From CAZQCI01 sp964592255 (GTDB lineage: Bacteria > UBA10199 > SBBF01): a DNA stretch of 36,637 nt. Position numbers and translations under genes: made by a program. Below the pieces are notes generated by a model. The model was not told the origin of the DNA. It saw only the letters and a program-made list of their open reading frames with translations, and made no database searches. This document shows, in pieces, positions 31,049 through 36,637 of this stretch. Every line of letters starts with the position of its first letter. Position 1 is the stretch's first letter. The DNA is taken from NCBI GenBank assembly GCA_964592255.1, contig CAZQCI010000009.1:1-36637 (forward strand), written 5' to 3'.

Positions 31049-31660
31049 TCAAAACAACTTATACTGCGCCGGTTGCGCGCTCGTTGTAGACTCTTTCGGT
31101 TTTCTGTAGGGGCTCCAATCGACGGCTAGTTCTTTTTTTTGGTTACCCATTTTGGAGAGATAAAAAATTTTCTTGTTCTCTAAACCGTAATCAAACACTT
31201 GCCTGGTCACCTTCACGTCGTTTAAACAATATTCTTTAAGCTCCTTCATTTTTCCTTCGCGGTAAAACCGGATGGCGTCCAAACCGTGGCCTGTTTTACC
31301 AACACCCAAAGTCGCTTGGGCAATGGAATCCAAACCAATGCGATGACCAGCACGAGCTTGGAAGTCGACCATGATGTCAAAAAGCGGAAGTGTTTTGACG
31401 TCGATTGAAAAATACGGCTGCAGCACCGGCATATCGAAACCAACATGATTGAAACCCACAATCAGAGAAGAATTGATCAATAGATTCTGCAATTGTCCCA
31501 TTTCTTTTTCTTCGTAAGTCCGATAGGTATCAGTGGCATAATCATAAACACCCACAACGGTCACTTCCAATTGATCAAGATGCTCACGCCCTCCCACTTC
31601 ATCAAAAGTCCGCTTGGTTTCAATATCCAACACCACCCTTCGATCCCCTCGTTTATCCAT
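31049..31660 (-). CDS. Predicted DEDDy-type 3'-5' exonuclease (RNase H-like fold)
   Basis: A 203-residue nuclease-like protein. It shows D12 and E14 in VVLDIETKR, D76 in GFNHVGFDMPVL, and Y144 with D148 in EYCLNDVKVT: the complete DEDDy set (Asp-Glu-Asp-Tyr-Asp). These fit the RNase_H_2/YprB-like group of exonucleases, sometimes found fused to helicases; here it stands alone. The ATG at 31660 has GAGGGG close by. The tail is a short basic-hydrophobic stretch. Natural substrate (DNA or RNA ends) cannot be told. Confidence 0.8.
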   Translation of the reverse strand: MDKRGDRRVVLDIETKRTFDEVGGREHLDQLEVTVVGVYDYATDTYRTYEEKEMGQLQNLLINSSLIVGFNHVGFDMPVLQPYFSIDVKTLPLFDIMVDFQARAGHRIGLDSIAQATLGVGKTGHGLDAIRFYREGKMKELKEYCLNDVKVTRQVFDYGLENKKIFYLSKMGNQKKELAVDWSPYRKPKESTTSAQPAQYKLF

Positions 31661-31726
31661 GATGACCCCTCAATTTGATGTGTGGTTGGGGAGTTCTACC
31701 CCCAAACCTTTTAAAAAGAATTGAAT

Positions 31727-31754
31727 TTGATTAGAAATGACTAATTATTACAAT
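31727..31754 (+). promoter_or_regulatory. Predicted sigma-70 promoter of the 73-residue orphan gene
   Basis: TTGATT (31727-31732), 16 bp, then TACAAT (31749-31754); the start of transcription would be about 57 bases before the ATG at 31818. The gap 31661-31817 holds nothing else that I recognise. Confidence 0.5.
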
Positions 31755-31817
31755 GACTTAAAAATAAACACTGTGGCACTTCTCTTGCATTACAAAAAGA
31801 ACCAAGGGGAATCACAT

Positions 31818-32039
31818 ATGAGCTTCATTAATATTTCAAGAGATCGCCTTAACAGCCGTTTGTTCCGGTTGAATGAATCGGATCTTGCTCTTAAAGGTTC
31901 TCAAGAGCAAAAAGCCTCAAGTCCTTACCTCAAAATCAACGAAAAAAACCCGATAAAACGTTTCAACACCATCGCTAAAACAGTGGATACCAACAGCGAT
32001 CCTTTTCTGACAGAACTAGAAACATTTTTCAAACCCTAA
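31818..32039 (+). CDS. Small hypothetical protein
   Basis: A 73-residue polar protein starting SFINISRDRLNSRLFRLNES; no hydrophobic segment, no family recognised. AAGGGGA lies 7 bases before the ATG, and a good promoter precedes it, which favours a real gene. The same frame is open 27 codons earlier, but the ribosome-binding site marks 31818. It is followed after 45 bases by the DipZ-like thioredoxin gene. Confidence 0.55.
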   Translation: MSFINISRDRLNSRLFRLNESDLALKGSQEQKASSPYLKINEKNPIKRFNTIAKTVDTNSDPFLTELETFFKP

Positions 32040-32084
32040 AAATTTCTCGCTTCCTTCTTTGTTTGGGAATACCCTTTCGTTCTC

Positions 32085-33050
32085 ATGAAGAAAATTTTTT
32101 TCCTTCTTTTAATTAGTGTGTGCCTATCGTATCCCGCTCAAAGCCAGCAAACACCCATGCCCGAATTTAGAGGAATAGAAAAATGGTACAATTCTCCCCC
32201 GCTTTCGAAAAAAGATTTGAACGGAAAAGTAGTGATTGTGGATTTTTGGGCCTACACGTGTATCAATTGTCTGCGTTCCATCCCGCATCTTGTTGACTTC
32301 TATAACCGTTACAAGGACCAAGGCCTTATCATTGTAGGCGTCCAAAGTCCGGAATTTGAGTTTGAACAAAACCCGGCCAATGTGGAATTAGCGATTAAAA
32401 AATTAAACATCCCGTATCCGGTGGCTTTAGACAACCAAATGGCTACATGGACAGCGTTTCATAACAATGTTTGGCCGGCTCATTATTTCATCGATGGCCA
32501 AGGCCTCATTCGCGGTTCCCACCTTGGCGAAGGAGACTACGACAAACAGGAGGAATTTTTGCGCCAATTGTTAGCGGAGCTCCCACAAAATAAAGGCAAG
32601 ACTATGAAAGAAGCGGGCCTTCTACCTTCACCCGATTTCAGTCAAATTAAATCACCAGAAACTTATTTAGGTTTTGCCCGACGCGCCGGTTATGCTCTTC
32701 CGGATCAAAAACTAGACATCAACCACTGGACACGTGAAGGAAGCTGGCAAGACAATGAGGACAACATCACCCTTAAAGAAGGAAGTGGAAAATTAAAATA
32801 CCATTTCAACGCTAACAAAGTAAACCTCGTAGTCCGCCCTATCACCCCTTCTATTAAAGCCATTATTCGTTTAGATGGAAAAATAATTTCTGACGACAAG
32901 GCAGGAGTGGATGTGAAACAAGGGCAAGTAGAATTTACAGAACCGCGTCTTTATCAGTTGATTAATTTAGGAAATAAGGGGGAGGATCATGTTCTTGAAA
33001 TTGAGTTCCAAAATCCAGGAATTGAAGTTTATACGTTTACTTTTGGATAA
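32085..33050 (+). CDS. Exported thioredoxin-fold protein, DipZ C-terminal type
   Basis: A 321-residue protein with a signal peptide (KKIFFLLLISVCLSYPAQS) that places it in the periplasm. The redoxin domain carries the active site WAYTCINCLRSIP with the CxxC pair C59/C62, and VWPAHYFIDGQGLIRGSHLGE is the typical cis-Pro region of DipZ-like thioredoxins. The C-terminal half (about 180-321) is the beta-sandwich found after the thioredoxin domain in DipZ. The CcdA-like membrane domain of full DipZ is missing, so electrons must come from another donor. It is followed, across a hairpin element, by a peroxiredoxin gene. Confidence 0.86.
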   Translation: MKKIFFLLLISVCLSYPAQSQQTPMPEFRGIEKWYNSPPLSKKDLNGKVVIVDFWAYTCINCLRSIPHLVDFYNRYKDQGLIIVGVQSPEFEFEQNPANVELAIKKLNIPYPVALDNQMATWTAFHNNVWPAHYFIDGQGLIRGSHLGEGDYDKQEEFLRQLLAELPQNKGKTMKEAGLLPSPDFSQIKSPETYLGFARRAGYALPDQKLDINHWTREGSWQDNEDNITLKEGSGKLKYHFNANKVNLVVRPITPSIKAIIRLDGKIISDDKAGVDVKQGQVEFTEPRLYQLINLGNKGEDHVLEIEFQNPGIEVYTFTFG

Positions 33051-33162
33051 AAAACTTGAGAATGGAATCATTTCGATTTTTTCCAGTCGATCGAAACTCG
33101 GCTTAGGCCTCAGACACCGATCTCCTTGCAAAAATCGAAATGATTCCATTCTCAAGTTTTTT
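33049..33162 (+). repeat. Long inverted-repeat element, copy B (33-bp arms, conserved core)
   Basis: Perfect 33-bp arms at 33049-33081 and 33130-33162 enclose 48 bases. The core contains CAGTCGATCGAAACTCG, GCTTAGG and CTCAGACACCGATCTC in the same order as in copy A (3042-3175, opposite strand), which carries 17 extra bases in the middle. The arms differ between copies but are perfect within each. The left arm begins in the stop codon of the thioredoxin gene. As RNA it would form a stem of over 30 bp, which may end or stabilise the transcript. Confidence 0.8.
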
Positions 33163-33213
33163 CAGTTTTTTTTATTTTGCGCCCTCACATTTTTTATTTT
33201 TCAGGAGAACCTT

Positions 33214-33687
33214 ATGGCCAATACATCCCGAGTCACAGAAGGAAATACTGCCCCCGACTTTACTCTTAACAATCAAGAAGGAAAACCGGTGGCATTAAGT
33301 GATTTGCTTAAAAAAGGAAATGTAGTGCTTTATTTTTACCCCAAAGACGAAACCCCCGGCTGCACTAAAGAAGCCTGTAGCTTTCGAGATAATTATGAAG
33401 CGTTTAAGGAAGCCGGAGCACAAGTGGTGGGCATCAGTTCCGACTCAGCGGAATCACATCAAAAATTTGCATCTCATCATCGATTACCTTTTATTTTATT
33501 AAGCGATGTTGGAGGAAAAATACGTAAATTATACGGAGTCCCCTCCACTTTAGGCCTGCTTCCCGGACGAGTCACTTATGTGATTGATAAAAAAGGAATC
33601 GTAAGAAAAATTTTCTCATCCCAATTCAAAGCCACACTTCATATTGAAGAAGCTCTGAAAATGCTTAAGACGTTGGATAAACCTTAA
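33214..33687 (+). CDS. bcp: Thiol peroxidase, BCP/PrxQ-type peroxiredoxin
   Basis: A 157-residue peroxiredoxin that reduces hydrogen peroxide and organic peroxides with electrons from a thioredoxin. The peroxidatic Cys is C50 in FYPKDETPGCTKEACSFRD and the resolving C55 is five residues later in the same helix, the PrxQ/BCP arrangement. GVPSTLGLLPGRVTYVIDKKG fits the family. TTCAGGAGAACCTT gives a clear ribosome-binding site for ATG 33214. The frame is open further upstream through the hairpin element and would add a hydrophobic stretch, but no good start supports that. Its stop overlaps the stop of the convergent toxin gene. Confidence 0.93.
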   Translation: MANTSRVTEGNTAPDFTLNNQEGKPVALSDLLKKGNVVLYFYPKDETPGCTKEACSFRDNYEAFKEAGAQVVGISSDSAESHQKFASHHRLPFILLSDVGGKIRKLYGVPSTLGLLPGRVTYVIDKKGIVRKIFSSQFKATLHIEEALKMLKTLDKP

Positions 33688-34073
33688 GGTGATAACAAAC
33701 TCAACCCAGGAATTTTTTTAAAATCATGATCATAGCTGATAAGTGTTGCTCCTTTTTCAAAACAGGTGGCCGTAATCCACAGATCATTGGTTGCCATTGT
33801 CATCTTTTGTTTTTTAAGCATCACAATGATTTCTCCGTAACGCCTGGCAATATCTTTATCGAGCAAGACCACTTCAATTCCGGGAGCTTCCAGAAACAAA
33901 TCTAATTCCTTCATTCTTGTCGATGAATGATGACCCATCAAAAATCCGGTATACAGCTCGCCAAGGACAACAGAGGGGACAAAAATCAGATCGGCTTGCT
34001 CGAGCACGCTCACCAAATCTTGGTTACCTTTTTTCATGAAAATGTAGGCATTGGTATCAAGACAAATCTTCAT
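33684..34073 (-). CDS. vapC: VapC-type toxin, PIN-domain ribonuclease (second module)
   Basis: A 129-residue PIN-domain protein. The Mg2+ ligands are visible: D6 in KICLDTNAYIF, E39 in VLGELYTGF, D97 in TNDLWITAT, and D115/D117 in YDHDFKK. TNDLWIAA-like segments and the length fit VapC toxins, which cut structured RNA. It overlaps the antitoxin gene by 17 bases and converges on the peroxiredoxin gene, the two stop codons overlapping. It differs clearly in sequence from the VapC at 4143, so the two modules are of separate descent. Confidence 0.88.
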   Translation of the reverse strand: MKICLDTNAYIFMKKGNQDLVSVLEQADLIFVPSVVLGELYTGFLMGHHSSTRMKELDLFLEAPGIEVVLLDKDIARRYGEIIVMLKKQKMTMATNDLWITATCFEKGATLISYDHDFKKIPGLSLLSP

Positions 34074-34329
34074 AATTTGTTTCCCAGATTTTTTTGTCGA
34101 TTTTAGAGAAGAGAGTGGTAGCTTTTCTAAAAGCCTTCACGTCTTTGGAAGTCCACGTTCCCGCAAAAGAGGATAAATCCCTTTTTTTAGATTGTTGATC
34201 TGTAAATCCAAAATATTTTTTGAGCATATCCAAAACAACCTGGTTTAAGCTGGTATTTTTTTGTTTGGCCAACAGCCGAATCTGTTTTTCCAGGGTGATG
34301 GGTATTTGCCGTAAAGTAATTTGACTCAT
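34057..34329 (-). CDS. Antitoxin of the second vapBC module (ribbon-helix-helix type)
   Basis: A 90-residue protein starting SQITLRQIPITLEKQIRLLA, a ribbon-helix-helix pattern, then KNTSLNQVVLDMLKKYFG, the second helix of FitA/Arc-like antitoxins. The C-terminal part (KIDKKIWETNYEDL) would occupy the toxin groove. The start is ATG 34329, after AGAGG with proper spacing; a second in-frame ATG at 34350 overlaps the predicted -10 box and so cannot be the start if that promoter is used. The 17-base overlap with vapC marks translational coupling. Confidence 0.82.
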   Translation of the reverse strand: MSQITLRQIPITLEKQIRLLAKQKNTSLNQVVLDMLKKYFGFTDQQSKKRDLSSFAGTWTSKDVKAFRKATTLFSKIDKKIWETNYEDLS

Positions 34330-34376
34330 ATTTATACCTCTTTGACTCATTTTAATGAATCAATTGGAAAAATCAA
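34320..34376 (-). promoter_or_regulatory. Promoter and palindromic operator of the second vapBC module
   Basis: On the minus strand TTGATT (34376-34371), 16 bp, then TAAAAT (34354-34349). The bases 34342-34363 form an imperfect palindrome, TTGACTCATT and AATGAATCAA around TT (9 of 10 pairs), covering the -10 box. TTGACTCAT recurs 21 bases away at 34321-34329, inside the first codons. This fits self-repression by the antitoxin. Confidence 0.6.
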
Positions 34377-34385
34377 GGCTAAAAC

Positions 34386-35408
34386 TTATAGCCCCAACTC
34401 TCGATTATCAAAGGGAGCATCTCGATTAAAATCGGGGCGATAAACATCGGTGGCTTCCATTTCTTGTACCCAACCATTTTCCAGGCCATATTTTTCCAAT
34501 AGATCCAAAGCGCGTTCGTATTCCGACGAACGAATTTTTCGTGAGAGAAGCGGAATTTTTTCCGACTTATTAGTAGGATAATATTGCGCCATCACACTGA
34601 CAGCGACTTCCTTGGAAATTTCTTCCGACAAAAACTTAAACGCCAATTCGGTATCGCCCAAGTCATTAGGGAGTATAAGATGCCGGACGATGAGTCCACG
34701 TTGAGCAATATTGTTTTCGTCGACAACAACATTCCCGACTTGGCGGTACATCTCACGGATGGCAGCACGACTAATGTTTACGTAATCACGGGCCTGGGAG
34801 TATTTGATGGCGGTGAGATCGTCTGAATATTTGATGTCCGGAAGATAAATATCAACAAGGCCATCCAGCATTCGCAGAGTCTCAAGATCGTCATACGCAT
34901 TCGTATTGTAGACGAGAGGAATGTTTAATCCCATCCCGCACGCGATAAAAACCGCTTCCACCATTTGAGCCACAAAATGAGAAGGACTGACAAAATTGAT
35001 GTTGTGGCAGCCTTGATGTTGCAAAGACATCATGCGCTCGGCCAGTTCTTCAACTGTCATTTCATTCTTTCTCCCTCTCCCTTGATGGGAAAGGGTTGGG
35101 GAGAGGATGGATTTTTTGGGATGACTGATTTGCCAGTTTTGGCAATAGACACAGCGCAGATTGCAACTTCCAAAAAAAACATTTCCTGCTCCCTTCTCTC
35201 CCACAAGTACAGGCTCTTCGCCGAAATGGGCCACGGTAGAGGCAACTAAGGGGTTTCGACCCGATTGGCAAAACCCTTCCACTTCTTCCAAACGATTAGC
35301 TTCACAATGTCGGGGACAAATGACGCAAGATGAAAGACGGGTTTTGAGCAGATTCTTACGCCGCTCTAACTCTCCGGTGGAATATAATTCGAGATAAGCG
35401 GGCTTCAT
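34386..35408 (-). CDS. Radical SAM protein, PflX/PflA-like (COG1313 type)
   Basis: A 340-residue radical SAM protein. The [4Fe-4S] cluster motif is SCNLRCVYCQN (C82, C86, C89), and an extra Cys set lies upstream (C28, C31, C35 in CVICPRHC, and C47 in GFCQSG), which is typical of this uncharacterised group related to pyruvate formate-lyase activating enzymes. VYNTNAYDDLETLRML and DIYLPDIKY follow in the barrel. Residues about 101-112 (SPTLSHQGRG) are encoded by an inserted short palindromic repeat that keeps the frame. Substrate unknown. It is downstream of a DUF4442 gene, 13 bases away, and upstream of the vapBC pair. Confidence 0.85.
   Translation of the reverse strand: MKPAYLELYSTGELERRKNLLKTRLSSCVICPRHCEANRLEEVEGFCQSGRNPLVASTVAHFGEEPVLVGEKGAGNVFFGSCNLRCVYCQNWQISHPKKSILSPTLSHQGRGRKNEMTVEELAERMMSLQHQGCHNINFVSPSHFVAQMVEAVFIACGMGLNIPLVYNTNAYDDLETLRMLDGLVDIYLPDIKYSDDLTAIKYSQARDYVNISRAAIREMYRQVGNVVVDENNIAQRGLIVRHLILPNDLGDTELAFKFLSEEISKEVAVSVMAQYYPTNKSEKIPLLSRKIRSSEYERALDLLEKYGLENGWVQEMEATDVYRPDFNRDAPFDNRELGL
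35071..35106. repeat. Short palindromic repeat inserted in frame in the radical SAM gene
   Basis: CCTCTCCC (35074-35081) pairs with GGGGAGAGG (35098-35106), with a nested CCCTT/AAGGG. The word CCCTCTCCCTTGATGGGA and its partner GGGTTGGGGAGAGG form a common dispersed palindrome in Gram-negative genomes. Here it lies inside a coding region and encodes an added loop. Confidence 0.75.
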
Positions 35409-35421
35409 GAAAGATTAAAAG

Positions 35422-35889
35422 TTACTGAACTTTAACCGACATCGTAAGGGTAAATTTAGCAATAGGTTCATTTCCGGTTTTCTTGGGAGTCGTAGCAAAC
35501 ATATTGACCGTAACGTTTGTCCGTTTTTTGGTACGAATAGCTTCTGCCACTAATTTTTGGACCTTATCCCCTTCTTCACAAATAAAATGCACATCCGCTT
35601 CGGCACGTTTCACAAAATCTGCCGTGAAGTCTTTAAAGATAAAACCCATCTTCGCCTTGGAGCGCTTAATGGCTTCTAAAAGAATAACACCACCTGCTAA
35701 ATCTGCCCCCATGGCGAGTACCGCAAAATACATGGATTTGACGTGATTGCGCGTCATGCGCGTGAGGGGAATTTTAACCTCGCACCGTTTTGCATCCACC
35801 GCCAGCACGCTGGGGTTAACCATGAACAAAAGAGGAATATTAAAAAAACTCCAGCCACGCAGGCCTAATGTTTGTTTCCAGAGGGTCAT
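35422..35889 (-). CDS. DUF4442 hotdog-fold protein (thioesterase-like), copy 2
   Basis: A 155-residue protein related by motif layout to the DUF4442 protein at 14208. The family segment is RNHVKSMYFAVLAMGADLAG, with the same spacing from the CEVKIPLTRMT strand as in the other copy, then KMGFIFKDFTADFVKRAEAD. Overall sequence identity is low. No catalytic acid is certain. The ATG at 35889 is used. It lies 13 bases before the radical SAM gene and may be in one operon with it. Confidence 0.72.
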   Translation of the reverse strand: MTLWKQTLGLRGWSFFNIPLLFMVNPSVLAVDAKRCEVKIPLTRMTRNHVKSMYFAVLAMGADLAGGVILLEAIKRSKAKMGFIFKDFTADFVKRAEADVHFICEEGDKVQKLVAEAIRTKKRTNVTVNMFATTPKKTGNEPIAKFTLTMSVKVQ

Positions 35890-35954
35890 GACACGATGCT
35901 TAACAAAAATCGGAAAAAAAACCAGGGAAATGATTAGATATTGATATGACTTGA

Positions 35955-36637
35955 TTAAGGTTCTTTTGAAAAGTTTTTAAAGTCAAAGGGCACTCTAATT
36001 GTATCCCTACAATTATCTGTAAATCTTTCAACTGCTTCAGAAATCTCAGGTTTTTCTAAAGAAAAACATTTCCCCCCCACTATTAAGCAGTTTGCTGAGT
36101 CAAATAACATGTCGCCATTCGACTGGCGATAAACAAAAGATTGGTCAATACCCGCAGTTAGATCACTCACATTATCTTCCCTACCAATAGGGATAAATTG
36201 CCCTCCTAAATCTACACCAATATTACGGGCAACGTTTAGGTAAATACCATCCGGCGTGGCAGAACTTTCTCCTCCATACAATGAGGAAGTTAAACCATCG
36301 TAATCCTGGAGAGCATCTTGTGTCGTAGGGGTACTATCTCCGCCAAGCGGTGTATAGTCTTCAAATCTTAAGGGAAGGCTTTCTCCGTCAGCATCTGCAA
36401 AACTAGGAACGTCCTCACCAGACAACCCCCAACTAGAAGGAGTTTCTCTAAAACCAACAATGGATCCTTCCGGACCTACACTATAATCAATTAAGGCATC
36501 CATGCGATTTGAGTGAATAAGAGTCTCACAATCCAATAAGGGCTCAATATCCTCAAAAGTAAAATCACTGACTAACGAAATGCCTGAAGAAGACGGACGA
36601 AAATAATCTTCTAAAGACGGTACCCGTCCACTTGAGT
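35955..36637 (-). CDS. Hypothetical acidic protein, N-terminus beyond the window
   Basis: On the minus strand this frame has no stop and no required start between the window end and 35955, so only the last 226 residues are seen. The visible part is acidic and Gly/Ser-rich (GESLPLRFEDYTPLGGDS, then TTQDALQDYDGLTSSLYGG), with three Cys near the end (DSANCLIVGGKC, then TDNCRD). No family is recognised. Composition recalls the orphan proteins at 29235 and 30247, but similarity is not demonstrable by eye. A TTG at 36536 would be one internal start but there is no reason to prefer it. Confidence 0.62.
   Translation of the reverse strand, partial: SSGRVPSLEDYFRPSSSGISLVSDFTFEDIEPLLDCETLIHSNRMDALIDYSVGPEGSIVGFRETPSSWGLSGEDVPSFADADGESLPLRFEDYTPLGGDSTPTTQDALQDYDGLTSSLYGGESSATPDGIYLNVARNIGVDLGGQFIPIGREDNVSDLTAGIDQSFVYRQSNGDMLFDSANCLIVGGKCFSLEKPEISEAVERFTDNCRDTIRVPFDFKNFSKEP

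Noticed and set aside
32989..33213. Possible N-terminal extension with hydrophobic stretch for the peroxiredoxin
   Set aside because: It runs through the hairpin element, and the strong ribosome-binding site at 33198-33208 supports the later start.

Overview
The window looks like a piece of a moderate-GC (mid-40s %, estimated by eye) Gram-negative chromosome. The likeliest source is a deltaproteobacterium-like or related uncultured lineage. This is inferred from MopE-type metal-binding repeats in a secreted protein, a double-FHA sigma-54 activator, a TatA, lipoprotein-like and signal-peptide proteins, and several families of short palindromic repeats. No rRNA, tRNA, CRISPR array, prophage or complete insertion sequence was found. 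Most genes are single-copy housekeeping genes, with small accessory islands between them.

Layout. 1-2451: two peptide-type ABC permeases (minus strand, cut by the window start) diverge from ilvC. 2456-4553: a toxin-antitoxin island with an Xre/RES pair and then a VapBC pair; the VapC stop codon overlaps the gltX start. 4550-10882: gltX, a hisC-type aminotransferase, asnB, a polyprenyl-phosphate-type glycosyltransferase and efp. 10947-14699: a PhnD-like exported protein, a ROK sugar kinase, rsmE, a GDPD phosphodiesterase and a DUF4442 hotdog protein. 14754-21674: yebC-ruvC and ruvA-ruvB-ftsB-like, split by a 3.5-kb minus-strand block of three exported proteins that includes an 830-residue beta-helix/MopE protein. 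21675-27151: a cold-shock gene with a long structured leader, the FHA2-sigma54 activator, gyrA and an HU gene. 27242-31660: a small basic protein, mnmE, a small membrane protein, an orphan protein, tatA (59 codons), another orphan and a DEDDy exonuclease. 31818-36637: an orphan small protein, a DipZ-like thioredoxin, a PrxQ/BCP peroxiredoxin, a second VapBC pair, a PflX-like radical SAM protein, a second DUF4442 protein and a partial orphan.

The most unusual signal is a pair of related hairpin elements, at 3042-3175 (minus orientation) and 33049-33162 (plus orientation). Each has a near-perfect 29- or 33-bp inverted repeat whose arms are specific to that copy. The arms enclose a core that is clearly homologous between the two copies. 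One copy sits between an antitoxin and its toxin, the other between two thiol-redox genes. This may be an undescribed mobile or regulatory hairpin family. Other points of note are an EF-P with Asn at the usual modification position, a GyrA with Met at the quinolone-contact Ser position, palindromic operators at two toxin-antitoxin promoters, a repeat inserted in frame in the radical SAM gene, and a cspA-type leader with two incompatible stems.
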